Assembly: GCA_000711775.1 (NCBI GenBank)
Contig: ARYC01001535.1
Location: 27,129 to 91,128 of the forward strand
Source of the DNA: Oxytricha trifallax
Lineage: Eukaryota > Ciliophora > Spirotrichea > Sporadotrichida > Oxytrichidae
Direction: 5' to 3'
Length of the DNA: 64,000 nt
Position numbers and translations under genes: made by a program. How positions within the stretch are numbered: position 1 is the stretch's first letter; each line of letters opens with the position of its first letter. This document shows positions 25,681 through 39,479 of this stretch, piece by piece. Below the pieces are notes generated by a model that was not told where the DNA came from, did no database searches, and worked only from the letters and a program-made list of their open reading frames with translations.

Positions 25681-26223
25681 ATGGCAAGGTTGACTCTGAG
25701 AATACATGGTTTAAAACAAGAAAAAGAATTGATGCACGATTCTTATAAAAGTATAAGTGATATTTATATAAAAAACTAATTTTGCCACTTAGAGAGAGAG
25801 CCCTATCCCCCTATTTACTATGCTTCATTTGCAGATTGTTGTCAGGGTATAACAACTGAATCCAAATAACTCTGAGCTCATCAAATTACTTCTGAAAGCT
25901 AGACATTACCTGAATTTAAATTTTATTTTTAGGAACCAATGATCAAATTTTAATCCTACAAGCTTACCAAAAGTAGAAAAACTACTCTATATTACTAAAA
26001 TTAGTGAAAATTATTATTAGCAATCAAATCTTGGTTTTTCACTTAATAGATCAGAAGCAGTAATCATAACAAAGGAGATGGAAAAATAAAGAAATCAACA
26101 ATAATGGGAAAATTTGGAGTTAAAATTGATAATAAATAAGTAAATTTCAAATTTTACATTAGTCATGAGATCTTACTACTACTTCCTGACTAGATATTCT
26201 TGTTTAAGCATTTGTATAAATGA
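25681..26223 (+). pseudogene. Gene-like frame with one internal TGA and one frame change
   Basis: ATG 25681 opens MARLTLRIHGLKQEKELMHD, then REPYPPIYYASFADCCQGIT. TGA 25873-25875 interrupts without a frame change, and the frame runs on (QITSESQTLPEFKFYFQEP) to TGA 26005-26007. In the next frame, GKIKKSTIMGKFGVKIDNKQ continues to TGA 26221-26223. At 26004 a 17-base segment beginning GTGAAAA and ending TTAG would act as a GT-AG intron and joins the frame to Gln-rich sequence. This is only a possibility. Product unknown. Confidence 0.4.
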
Positions 26224-28090
26224 CTTGAGGTTACACTTTAAATATTATGAATATTAATTATTATTCAAAATAAATGTTAATTGAGTTAATAATGCTTTAA
26301 ATTTTGATATCGTTTAGATTGCGTAATTGATCATAATCTAAATTATTTTGAAAATTATTATGACAAAATTACAGATTATAATATTGCCAATATTTATGTT
26401 CACTGGTGGCTTTTTAAGGAGAACTAACTAAACCACAAATTAAAATTTATATTAGATATTTCCCTAGCTTATAAAATCAGTCTTTTTTAAATTAACTTAG
26501 CTTAATAAAATCATTTGTAAAAAATTAAAAATCTTCTACTTTATTATTCGATGAAATATATTGAAAATTCAAAATAATTAATAATCTAAAGTAAAAACAA
26601 ATACTGTTAATAAATTTATTTCTATATCTAAGATAGTTATAAGTAATATCATTGTAATTATCTTTGGTTGTCTATGTAAATCTTTGTTGTAAAGTTAAAG
26701 GTATTTATGAAGCAATTTTATTATCATGAGCAGCTTAAAAAGGAAGCTTTGTAAGCATCTAATTTATTTTCTTTGCTTTCAATGCTAATAGTTGCAGTGA
26801 ATTTGTCAGCATGCATAATGGGTATTCTTGTTAGAGTATTTTATTTTCACATTATAATTATGCTATGATATTATTTTAATTTTAGACTTAATTTTATTTT
26901 TTTCAGATTCTAAATACAGGATGCTTGGACTATTAATTCATATATCGCACTAATTTAATTTCATTAAGATTGATTTATATATTGAGATTTTAAGCATCAA
27001 TATAAATCTACGAAGGGTAGCATTGTATAGTCGGAATAAAATAAATATGTTGAGTGGTTTGAGCACAAAAGGAAGTTTCTATATTTCCATTAAATTATTA
27101 AAAAATCGACTTAAAAGATCAATCATAAAATTTAGATGGGTTATTATAAATTACTTGGTTTATTAAAACGTATCTTTACAAGTTAAATAATTTTTATAAG
27201 AAGAGTCAGTTTTAATTTTAGTGTCTTAACAAGAATCAGATATTACAGGTTAAAATTGTTTTTATTCCAAAGTCACTTTGATATAAGACCCCCAAGAGTT
27301 TGTGTTATTAGAAATTTAAAAATTGATTATTTTTATTTTAAAAATCTCGATAGTTTGGGTCTTTTGTCTCAAAGAATAAAATAAATGAAAATTATTTCTT
27401 CAATTAACATTTCGCCAATTAAGTCTTCACTATTTTCATTGTTTATAGAGCCTATATTAATTATAAATTTAATTGTGAGAACTTATCTTGTAACTATATA
27501 ATTAAGCAGTCTATTGTAAATAATTAGATATCCATAATATATTTGAAAATTATAATATTTTGACTGAGTATTATCGTATAACATTTAATAATTTAATCTT
27601 TCATTTACTTTTATATGTTAAAGCTGACTTGACTAAAAAAGATTTTATAATTTAATTAATTTTAGTTATTCAAGAAATTTTTTTTCCTTACATGTGCAAT
27701 CATAGAAAATTAAGGCATGAATAAATAATTATCTTTGTAAAAAATGGAGTGGAACTATCAGCTTAGATCATTATTTAATACATACCTGAATCAAATTTTA
27801 AATTAACTCTATAATTTTTTCAAGATTTTATTCTAATTTAAAACATAGTTGAATTAGTCTTTAATACTATAGGCCTTTAAATTTAACTTATCATCATAAA
27901 TAAATATTGCATTTTGATTTATTTAAACTGAATGAAAATAAAATATATATAAAATAATGTAAGCTGCATTTAATCCAATAGAACATATAAAATTTATAGA
28001 AACTTCATTAATATATATTCATAAAATAAAAGTATGTGAAATATGGAGAAGATTAATATTTTAAAAAAATCAATAAATTAACATTCTAAC
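26224..28090. other. AT-rich stretch, no gene recognised
   Basis: Long A+T-rich sequence without extended protein-like frames on either strand. Confidence 0.4.
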
Positions 28091-29300
28091 TATTTAATAT
28101 TGTCTAAATTCTCTGTCTCTGAGCAATTTTGCTAAAAGTAATTCGATTTCCTTTGCTTTTGAGGCCTAGATTTTCTGCACCTCGTGCTGTGACTCCTTAA
28201 GGAGTCTGGTGATGACATTTTTGGGGATCAAAGAGCAGTGAAAATACTAGCCCTTAATCCACTTTATGAGCTCGTCTTTGATGGTGTAGAGCAGCTATTT
28301 TCATCCAAGATGCCTAGGAACGTTTGATTTTTTAGCAGAGGTACAGAGTAATATCTCTTCAACATTTAGTTTAGGTTTTTTATTTATGGAAAGTAAACAT
28401 TTCTGTGAAATGGTTACCACTAGTTACCACCACCAGGCTATCAGCAACAGCACCTAAACTTCTGCGGAGGCTTCAATCACAGTATTAAGACACAACTTGG
28501 TTGGTACTGATATCCATTTTTGAAATTTTAGCATTTAAAAAATCAGTATTTCAAATTAAGTCCCTGTTAAACTAATTCATGGATATGATTTAGGCACACA
28601 CGAATATGTAGTAGCTATCTCAGTTTATAACACACCCTTTACCATTTACCTTAGCGCCTTTATTTCAATTCTTTATCTATAATTATGTGTGTATACTCCA
28701 TAAAATTCAGTGACAAAAGCTTTTCTTTTGAAGCTACTACCACTTCCTCTGATATTAGTTTGATTTCAACTAAGATGCGGAAGATGGATTTTGGCAGTCT
28801 CCCATGTAATCTACTATTTCTGACTTTGTGTTTTATATATCATACACTTTCAATACACAATTCAGTAAGGATTATTTAAATTCGCAAGTACTAATCTCTC
28901 ACCAGTTCAAAGAATCCCCACTACCGTAGTTATTGCTTTAGATGGTAAAGTAATCTCTTTATAATAATGTCAGGAGTGCCTATAGAGACTATGCAATTTC
29001 GAATCATACAACGTTGTTACAGTTAATGCCTATTTTACTATGCTTATCCTCATCTTCCTTTACAAAGTTGTCTTCTGGTGATAGACTTATCAAGCAAGCC
29101 TCAATCAGAGTTGAATTTTTAAGCAAAAAAATACTTGCTAAGCTGGAGAAAGTCTATCTGTTCTCTCAAAACTCAGCTCAATGCAAATGCTATTAAAGTA
29201 CTCCATCTCTTTCATTACATCTTCTGAGTTTGCAATATCTTCACAAAAAGTATATCTACGTTTATATTTACAATAGTATATGATTTAAACATTAAATTAA
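28091..29300 (+). pseudogene. Second degraded membrane-protein gene
   Basis: Plus-strand pieces in order: DDIFGDQRAVKILALNPLYE, a Pro/Gln stretch GYHQLPPPGYQQQHLNFCGG (with TAG as Gln), KLIHGYDLGTHEYVVAISVY, RIPTTVVIALDGKVIS, then a hydrophobic helix (AYFTMLILIFLYKVVF) followed by a basic tail DRLIKQASIRVEFLSKKILA. Frame shifts and TGAs separate them. The order (extracellular-like part, one membrane helix, short basic tail) resembles the relic at 23.5-24.6 kb. The opposite strand also gives plausible Lys/Glu-rich text at 28100-28330, so strand assignment there is uncertain. Confidence 0.3.
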
Positions 29301-31020
29301 TTGTAAGAACTTGAGCAAATATTATATCTATCACTTTTAAATTTAATAAGCCTCTAATAATTCTTCTATTTTTATTATTTTTACAGAAGGTATATATCAA
29401 TTCTTCGCAACTTTAAATTATTATCAGTTATCTATTTTTATTTATACAAGCATCCTCGAAGAAAATGGCAAGAATATAAAAAAACATATTTTATAATATG
29501 AAATTATAAAATATTTGATAAAAATAAGCAATTTATTAATATATTTAGAAATAAAGAATGAAAGAAAAGTAAGTTATCTCTAATGGAATTGACTAAACAC
29601 TAAATAGAAGGATTCAAAGTAAATTCTAAAGCCATTATGGAGATTTTTATCTGAATATAAAGAGCATTCATTAAATTTATGTATCCAAAAAAGAATAACT
29701 AGCGGATTGAAATTATTTTCAATATATCCAATTATTTAAAATTTCATAAGAAAATTACTATATGAGATGATAATAAATAACAATTAAAAATAAATGTATA
29801 AGATAACTTGGTTATTAATCGCAAGTAAATTTTAGAAATATATATATTTTATCAAAAATTTCATAGAGAAAAACTATTGTATTTAAAATTTAAATAACTG
29901 AAATGACTTTTTATTAGTTTTTCTTAAGGGATAGCATATAAGTAAAGTTGAATTTGAAATTTTTACCTAAGTAAATTCTTAAATTAAATAAATGCTAAGA
30001 GACAAAAATAACTTAAAAAAGGTTATATCTTCATTTAATTTAGTAGATGTAAAAGCTTTATTTATATAGTATTCACACAAGAAACCTCTTATTCTTTTAT
30101 TATAATTTATCCTAGAGATTATTCCTTTTTTTCTTACAATTAAATTTTACGTAGTGCTTTGCATTAAGTAGGCTTAATTTGGCATAGTACTGCTCTATAT
30201 TAAGAAAAAAAAGAACTATTTATATTAAATTAGTTTATTTATAGGAAGTGTAAACTTCATTTCCATTGAAATAAAATGAAAATACTTAATCTGATAATTC
30301 ATAGTAACTCATATCATCAATAGTTTGAATCTATTGATTAATATATATATATTGAATTGTAATGGAGGACAATTCGATGAGGATTTGTTGTACAACATAT
30401 CTTCAATTTAAAGGGAAGTCGCTCCAGAATATAACTTTTGTATGTTTAGATTATAATTAAGTTAATAATAGTAGCCAATAGATACAAAGTTGTAAGTAAT
30501 ATTCATTTTGCAAGAAAAAAATCTCATGGTTTTCTTTTGGATCCGAAATAGAAAATTCACTATTAAATTTTTTAATATAAAAATTTAAGGTTGTGTAAAC
30601 AATTCTCTTGTTATTTTCATTGTAACTATTCAAGGCCAATTTAATCAAAGCTAATATAAGGACAGTGTAAATTTTTAATTGATATTTTCTTACTAGATCT
30701 GAATTTACAGTTGAATAATTATACTGCTATTTGTAAAATGTTTAAAATTTAACTCCAACTAAACTATTTAAATTCATTTCAACTTATTAAATAATAGTAT
30801 TTTAAAAATAATTTATATAACTTTAAATATAGTTAATAATCATAATATAACTCATAGGTTAAATCAAAATCTAACTCTAATTAAATAAATTTTCAAATCT
30901 AACTCAATATAAAAAATATCAATATTTTTATTATTATACTACTATCCTCTATTAGCATTTATTGTTTGTCTATAAAATTTGCATCTTAATAGTCAAAGCT
31001 TCTATTTCAAGAAATATTCA
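29301..31020. other. AT-rich stretch, no gene recognised
   Basis: Small minus-strand standard-code frames occur at about 29215-29400 and 30457-30648, but they have no protein-like extension. Confidence 0.4.
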
Positions 31021-32360
31021 TACTCATCTTGACCTTACGCATGTTTCTAATGCTGCTCTGTTTCTGGTGGCAGGAAATCTCTTAATTGAGCTTGAATTAG
31101 TAGAGGAGGTATAAATTTTTGACTTACTCAAAATGATTATCTTTAAATCTGTTAAGCAGATGGTATTGCTTTTAATCAATATCTGGGAAAAGGATTTATA
31201 ATGCATTGACATGAGATGGAGGATCTTTCTTCTTTTTTTATTCACTGATCTCTTCCTTGATAAAAAAAATGTCTATGTAAAATCTAATTAATTCTTTTAA
31301 ATCCCAGCAAATAGTACAAATGATAAAGGTCTACTTGAATCAGTAGGAACTATCTCACGAATATAAAATTTCTAAGAAATACAAGTGTCTTGATAGCCGA
31401 GATATTTAAGCATCTTTATTTCAATAATGCACTATCATAACAAATTTTCTTAAAAGCCATTGCACATTTCCTTACATTAGAATTAAGTCTAAGTCGATCT
31501 ACTTAATGTTGACTTGAATACCTTCTTAACTTCAGCTCCTTTTCTCTAATGTTAATATTATCTTCTTGAAGTTTCAAAAGATGGATCTTAGTAATTTCTC
31601 ATAAGTACGATCAAGTTTTTGCTAATGATAGAACATTATCCTTATAAATTTTCTTGGTATTCCTAAGAGGTGTGTCTAGGACTCAAGATTAACAGGTATT
31701 TCAACTAATGGTATTCTTCCACTCTAGTAGTTTAGAGGTCCCCAATGCTTTCTTCTTCCCATTAAGGAATTTACAATTTATTTTAAAATTGAGCTTAGTC
31801 ATGCTTAAGCAGCTGTAAATGCAATACCTTTAACCACTACTAATCAACTAATCTTTGATAAATACGATATCTTATTTATTCACATAAATACTAAGCATAA
31901 TATTGCTTTAATTATAAATACAGCAATAATTTCTTGAAGAACTGTATTACCAACTTTCAAGCTTCACAGAGGGGAGTAAGTCTTTTAACTATTGCGAGAG
32001 ACAATTATATCACTACAGAAATAGACGAAGCCTCCAATGCTAATTGGTAACCGTACAATGGTGTTGCTGTCAATGGAGTCTATATCACTCTCAGCTTAAA
32101 TTCAGACAATGATGCTTTCTTTAGACCTGATTCTTAGCAATTTTATTGCATTTACAGTAGAAGTAATGTGATAAAGTTCAATACTGATAATAAAAATCTG
32201 AGTAGATTAAGAAGACTAAATTGGGTAAATTAATCATTAAAACTTAATTGCTCTTTGTACTAAACTTAATTTAACGCTAATAATTTGATTAATGATCTAT
32301 TTTTAATAAGAATATATCTCTAGATTATAAAGCAATAAATAAATTCTTATATGCATGCTT
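31021..32360 (+). pseudogene. Third degraded plus-strand gene, surface-protein-like end
   Basis: The most convincing part is 31940-32340: SQRGVSLLTIARDNYITTEI, ANWQPYNGVAVNGVYITLSL, NSDNDAFFRPDSQQFYCIYS, then NVIKFNTDNKNLSRLRRLNW, with TAA/TAG as Gln and no TGA in the core. Upstream pieces (LVAGNLLIELELVEEV near 31070, HKYDQVFANDRTLSLQIFLV near 31600) lie in other frames. Asn/Ser/Thr-rich beta-type composition suggests an extracellular domain. No family identified. Confidence 0.35.
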
Positions 32361-35300
32361 AGTATTGAATTAACTTTTAACAACCAATAGAAATACTTTT
32401 AGTGTTACTTTACAATATAGATCATTATATATATATAGGAAATTTTCAAAATATCATTTACTGAATTTCTAATTAATAAACGTTAAGTAATTAATGCTTG
32501 ATATATATCAATTTTTTAAATATAGCTTTAAGTTTATATAATTTCCTATGATGCAAATATATTTAACTGCATTAAAGTGTTTTTTTAAATATTTAAGACA
32601 CAACTATTAAGTAGTTACAAATAGTTATTATTTAATACTTCAATTGAAAACTTAAAACTGTTTATTGTTTATAAGAATATTTTTATTTAATCTTTTAAGT
32701 TGGATTTACTTTTAAATTAATTAGCTAAGACTAATATGAAATAGGTTTTATACTATGAATGCATCATTTAATAAAATATGTGAACTTACTAGTTTAGATA
32801 CTTTTGAAGAGTTATCAATAGTTATTTAAACATATTAATTAATTTGCTTGATAAAACTTTATTGTTTTTTCTCATATAAATTGACAAGATTGTGATTTAC
32901 CAAGAAAACTTTATATCGAGTCTATTACTTCTTTTTATCACCATAAATTGAAAGAATCAATATAAGATTACTACAATAATGATAATAATAATAATAATAA
33001 CAAAGACTGCTTTAATTGAAGCATTAAATTCTTATTCTTGCGATTAATGCTTTAAAATCCTAGACTGGTCTGAGACTGAACTTTCGTTTGCTTCATTTTC
33101 AGAATTATCTTCTGCAGACTTGATTATTAACAAAGTAAAATTAATTAAAGGATATTAGTTATTAAATAGATATATTATTAAGCCAGGTTAAGGTCTGTTA
33201 TACTTGATGATCAATTTCACTCGATAAAGAATTCAAAATTTTAGAATTATTGCTATTAGCAGTACTATTTATATTGCAAAGGAAGCTATATAACTTGACT
33301 TTAAAATTAGTGGAAAATTAATTGGATTTAGAGGCATTTTCTTTTATATATGCGCTATATTGTTGCTTGATAGATAAAATAGTTCTGCTAATATAAATTA
33401 TCTATTAAAAAAGTTAAAGATGTATATATAAATATTATTGGTCATATTTTACTACCACAAAGTTGATTTATTATCAAATAATTTGATTTTTATTAATTTC
33501 CTGAAATCATTAATATTTGAAATTTTTAACTTGAAATTATAATTTTAAGTTAGTGTAGTGAGTTAAGATTATCACTAGTTACATATATATACAAATTGCA
33601 TATATTCCGAAATATATTTGCTTTTAAAATAAAATAAAATCCTTTTTAAATATAGCGGTTGTTAAAATTGGATATTTAGGATATTTACCTAACCAAGTAG
33701 CTTAGCTTAAGTTGATTTCAGTCATTAAACTAACATCTAAATCAAACAAATCTGGTAGCTTTATATTATCTGATAAGCCTGATATCAATGAAACGTCTTC
33801 AAGAAATTTTGCGAAAGTTAGAGTAGCACTATTATCCTATAGGTATATTATGAGGAGACAGTAATAAAAAAGAAAGGTATCTAAACAATATAATGAATGA
33901 AAGTATACTCTGAATCTATATTTTTTGCATTGTTAATTAGTCCTCAAAAAGTAAATTTCCAATAAGTATTATCGTTTTAAGATGGATTTATAGTATTAAC
34001 AGGGATGGCTTAACAGTTGTATTCTATTTAAAGATTAGATAAAGGAGATATAGGCTTTATGATTTAATATACTTTAAAATAATAGTGTATTCAACCTCAT
34101 CTTTCGTCACAAAGCTCATTGAAATTATCAATTAAATATTGTTAAATTTAAAGATAAAAAGAGCATAATATTAACTATAGAAATATATTTCATTTTGGGA
34201 ATTATTAAAATTGATAAATATAAATGAAACTTAAAAAGTAGAAGTAAAATCTAAATATTTAATTTACTTTTAATTTTAATAATCTGTAGGTTTAAGTTCA
34301 AGTTTTACATTAAATCTTATTAATGTAGTTAAATTCCTACCTCAAATTATCTTAATCGTATTTTGCGATGTGATAAAATAGTACATCAAAATTAAATCCA
34401 GGTCGCTTTAAGTCATCATTTTATCTTAAAGTTAACAAAAATAAATTAAAAAAATGATTTTTTATTATAATTCTATTTTAATTTGATAGACTGAATTTAT
34501 TAAAAAAGTTAACTATGACTAATTTATGCTAATTCATGGAGATTCTTGCTTGATTATAGGCTATTATATAAAGGATATTCGTAATTCAGCTTCAAGTTTA
34601 TAGTAGAATTTTAAACACATCCAGCTGCTACTATTTCAACTTTAAACCACTGAGTTACACTATTACACTATATCAATGTTCCTTTTAAGCCTACAGAAAC
34701 GTTTCCAACCCAAGAAATTTTATATAAACATCATAATAATACTATCCAACTCCTCATATTAATTTTAGATTCAATCATTTGTTAAATTGAGCAAATAGAG
34801 TAAATTTTTCATTATTTATAGTGTAATCATAAAAATATTAATTAAGCACATAACGAGATATATTTAAAAATACATTTTAATTCACAAAAGCCTCTGAATC
34901 ATATTTAGATTATGAAACAACTTAAGTTTACTAGATATTGCTGTCTCATAAATTAAATTTACATTGGAACTGGGGGATTTATATACAGTCGCAATTTTTA
35001 TTCTCAAAACTTATAATTTATGCCAATAATTTATCAGTGTGAACTTAACACGAACAAAGAAATTATATACCAAAATCTAAATATTTGAGCTGGAAATTAA
35101 TAGATCAGTAGAACCTCTTGAAGAGCTTAATCTTATGGGGAGCTTCAAATTAAATAATCAATTATTTAGTATATTATAACTCTGCATGCTGGAAAAGTAA
35201 GAGGTCCAACTCACGGTATTTATACTATTCAATATTATTTAATTACTAACATTATTCGAACTAAAGTAACCTTTTATTTATAATAATTAGAATATAATTA

Positions 35301-35876
35301 TAAACTAAAATTGAAAATTATACACATATTGCTAGAGTTATATTCGTGCATGAGCAGTCACATTTTAACATGCAATAAAGTTATATTAATTAGTCATTAA
35401 ACAATGGACTATATATCCTACTATAACTAACTAACTATTAATATATATATTATACTTTTTGTAAAGGATGATATAGTATCTGAAATGGCTATTAACTTAG
35501 CACTTAAATTATAATTAATTAAAAATATACTTAATAATTTAACGAGAATTAAAATATAAAAATCCTTTCAATTTTAAAGATGGGTATAATTTTAAGCATT
35601 TTTTAAAAAAATAATTTATTCAAATAGAAAAATAGCATCGCTTTTGATTAATTTCTGAATGTGGAAGTAAGATACTCTAATATTTATTATATGATTCTCA
35701 TTAAAATAAAATTAAAAAGAAAGACATTTATTTATAATAATAACAATTAATCAGATAGGGTAATTGGGATCCCCGATCATAAGTAAAAGAACAAATGTCT
35801 TTTTAAAAAATAATCATTCAAGCTAATCTTCGATTCTTTCCTTCTAGTTAATTCTTCACCACTGATGAGTCAATAG
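32361..35876. other. AT-rich stretch with a relic of foldback family A
   Basis: No gene recognised. At 33219-33305 a half copy of foldback family A survives (TCGATAAAGAATTCAAAATT, then AGCAGTACTATTTATATTGC). An AAT/ATA microsatellite lies near 32975-33000. Confidence 0.5.
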
Positions 35877-36759
35877 TCATCTATTCTGTGAATTTGATGC
35901 TGCTTTTTTCATTTTCTTTTGCTGAATTATCTGGTGTGTATGAGACTTACGTTGATATGTCTAATCTCTTTCAGTATAGTGATACTCAATGTTTGTTGTG
36001 TGGTAATTGCCTCCTTTGTCTTGATTGACTAGAGTAAGGAGTTGTTTTACCTGGAAAACCTTTTGGTTAACTGAGAATGGGAAAATGTCAATATAATTTT
36101 TCTTCAATAATCTTTTTTAGTGTTTTCATTTTACTGTTTGTATTTTTCTATAATCTATAAAGATTTATTGTGCTACAGATCTTTTTAGCGCTAGAGAGGA
36201 TCGTCGTGTTGATGAAATGTCACTCTGTTCTTGAGTTAGTCTAAACATCTTAAATATTATAAAATTATTTATAATATTCTTCTCTTTAATTTGAATTGAG
36301 AGTTATATTTTACTATTAAATATAAATAGGATCCACAAATAAATGTGACGTATTATATCGGTATACTTTTTAAAAAGTCGACTGTTGATAAAAACTGATC
36401 TTCCTGGGTACTTTATAGGATCAGGTTCTAAGGTGATTCCTGTAGAAAAATGGGTTCCTTAGGAAGAAGGTTTATCTTCTCTTTATTTCTTGACTCTTTT
36501 ATAGGATGAAGATCCTAGTTGTTAGGTTTCAGTCGTGGTATCTAAGAGTGAGCTTCCTGTATTATTAAGATGGTCGAAAATAAAATTTTCAACAATGGTG
36601 TTTTGTTGTTGGTGTTTCTGGGTTTTCCAAGGGAGGTTTGTAGGAATTATACAACTTAGGTATATCTAGTAATTTTTTAACCGAAGTTCTCTCTAGACAA
36701 TGGGTTTAAATTTTATATGATTAGGTATAGGGGCGTTCTTCACCAGTGAATGTTAGCAT
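35877..36759 (-). pseudogene. Ser/Thr/Gln-rich gene, one frameshift and one internal TGA
   Basis: ATG at 36757-36759 begins MLTFTGEERPYTQSYKIQTH and continues to ENPETPTTKHH. A +1 shift near 36620 is then needed. The following frame is long and convincing: ENFIFDHLNNTGSSLLDTTT, YKRVKKQREDKPSSQGTHFS, YTDIIRHIYLWILFIFN, then after a second Met (36248) RLTQEQSDISSTRRSSLALK. A TGA at 36126-36128 interrupts. The same frame goes on through YIDIFPFSVNQKVFQVKQLL and TERDQTYQRKSHTHQ to TGA 35877-35879. Function unknown. Confidence 0.45.
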
Positions 36760-39404
36760 TTTTGTTTGGCCCTTAGAGGCTCTTCACTTAGAGATCTACT
36801 TTTCCTATTAAAATAAGTGAATTTTGGGAGACACGTGTACACATCTATTCGGACTCTATCGACAAAATATTTATTCTACAAATTTAATTTATTTGATTAC
36901 ATATTTCATCAATGATATTTATTATTGCCTCTCATTTTTTAATTTTAGATTTAGTAATCTTTCCAATTGTATAACAAACTTAATTATAATTTGTTTTCTA
37001 TGATTCTATTTTCTAATACTCTTTGGGTCTCTTAATAAATAAGTTTTCTGATTCAAAGGTTTAATGAAGCAATGCTCTCAAACATATTTGTGTAATTTAT
37101 TTATATAATATCTAAGTTTAGTTATGCATAATTTTTCAATAATTCACATCATTTAGACCTGGAGTATATTTAATTAGCTTTTTTACACTTCCATAAAATA
37201 AATAAATTAGTATATATTCTTAACTTAATTTCCTAAAATTTATAATTATTTTTACGATAATAATTAATTTAAATTAAACATGCAATAAAGCAAAGCCTTT
37301 TGAACATGTATATAGAGTAAAAACTGATAAAAGCAAAGCATTATTGTCATAAGTTGGGGGTATATTAAAAAAATATTATTTATATTCAAATAAATTAATT
37401 TAAAAGAGTAACAAAATATAAATTAAATTATTAATCAGTAATATTCCAAAATCTAGTTTATAAAAATTATCACATAAAATTAATTAGATATTTTTATGGT
37501 TTGGATTACATAAATCTTTCAAAACAGAGGTGTAATTATTTTCCCAAATTTTTTAATTATAATATATTTTTTAAAGATAATTTTGGTAAGAAATTTTTCA
37601 TTTTAATATATTAATTTTTCCTATATATAAATGAAGGATGATCATAAATTGTATATGTAATTATGGAATTAGTGACGCCTCGTATTACACTATCTTTCTA
37701 GGAAACTTAAACAAATTAGAGTTGGATATTGATACTTTCAGTGATACTTTTAGTTATAGATCCAGTGATATTTCCATAATTAATTGATGTGACAAAACTG
37801 TAAGGTCTACATTATCCTAATAAACTGGCATCTTATGAATAAATTACAATCTTCATTAGACTGGATCAAAAGTAAAATTTGTAAAAATAAAATAGGTAAA
37901 ATACCCACAATTCATACTTGTGGATGAAGAATTAAACATATTAATATCGTTTCTTTTTGGAGCATCATTGATATATTAAAATATTAAGATTTGAATTTCA
38001 TAATTTTTATTAGTAATTATGGCCACAGATAACGTTATTATTCTGCAAGTATTAACAATCTATCCAAATGAAAGCATTACTTAACTTCAATATATAAGTT
38101 ATAGAATTTAAGAGATGAATGTATTTTTATTGTCGAAGATGACGTGTAATTCAATACTCTAATTTATTGAATTTTAATTTTATTCTATTGAGCTTAATGC
38201 AGAATTATTTTTATGTTATAATTTAAGCATTATCTCATTTAAAATTTTGTAAATAATATTTTTAAATGAAAATCCTTTTTGAAAAGCCTTATATCCTATA
38301 GGTTACATAATATTTTTAATTTATAATATAGAAATTTTAAGTTTTGCTTGCTAATACTTAATTAATTTGATGTCAAGGTTAATAAACTTTTGTATTTTAA
38401 TCATAAAAATATTTTAAATATATCCCACAAAGAAAATAAGAATGCAAAATCAAAATAACTTTGAATAGTAGTTGCAATTAGCCTAATATTATTAATTTTA
38501 CCAGTAACTAAAGAGAGATTTATCCCTTAATTTAAATTCTTGCTACCAAGCAGAGAATATACCTATGCTCATTCACATAGTGATACATTAGTTTAGGTTA
38601 GTGGCAACTATTATATTTATCAGGCTTAAGTATTTATAGATAAATATATACTGCTTATCAATCCTTAAATAGGCTTTAGAAAATTTTTAAAAGCAACAAT
38701 CGTTTTAATTTTAGATTTGGTTGATTATAAAAACCTTAATTATAGAATTAATTGAAGTATTAAGATAAACCTCATAAAATAAGCTAAAGAAAGAAACTAA
38801 AGCACAACCATTGGAGTAGAGTAGGAATGAAGATTACTTTGTGAGAATGATCAAAATAGATTGAGATTCTTAAGCAATCATTTAAAATAATAATGATATA
38901 AATAATATGACCACGCTGATGTCTTTGAGGACTCCCAACCTAAATTATATGTTAATTTTTTAGGGTAAAGTCCTTTGGTTAGTTAATAATTTTATAGCCT
39001 GCTCATTTAATTGATGACTTTAGGACTTGCTTCTAGACTTCTGATTATTATTTTAATTATCTTGTACTTTGTGTCAGCTTTCTACTTCTTTTATTTACTT
39101 ATTTATTTTACTTTTCTTCCAATCGTTGTTATCCTATTATGTCAATAGATATTAATGGCAATATTTAAATAACTGCTGTTGATTTAGCAAGATTTTCTTA
39201 CTTTCTCTCTAAGTTCAATTTTACTGTAATTTTGGAATCAGCGAATATTCTTCCAAACTTAGAATAAAGATTAGATATTTAAATATCTGACTGTTGAAGG
39301 TAGGGTGCTGAGATATCTTCGAGCTTTTCCCATCGGTTAATAGGATAAATCTTTCAAGACATTGTATTATCTCTTCATAGATTTTAATCGGTTCATAATA
39401 TTAT
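36760..39404. other. AT-rich gap
   Basis: No extended frame seen. The part around 38990-39390 has mixed composition and may be remains of the 3' region of the gene family that ends in the (AAT)n tract at 39405. Confidence 0.35.
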
Positions 39405-39470
39405 AAATAATAATAATAATAATAATAATAATAATTAACTTAAATCTAGAGCTAAAAGCCTTATGAGTAT
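39405..39470 (-). repeat. (AAT)n tract with conserved flank, tail copy 1
   Basis: About ten AAT/ATA units followed by AATTAACTTAAATCTAGAGC and a short GCTAAAAGCC stem. Copies at 49106 and 55141 have the same order: repeat, then AATTAA, then a small hairpin. Read on the minus strand this is hairpin, then (ATT)n, the layout of a 3' end with a microsatellite tail. Confidence 0.55.
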
Positions 39471-39479
39471 ATAATTAAT

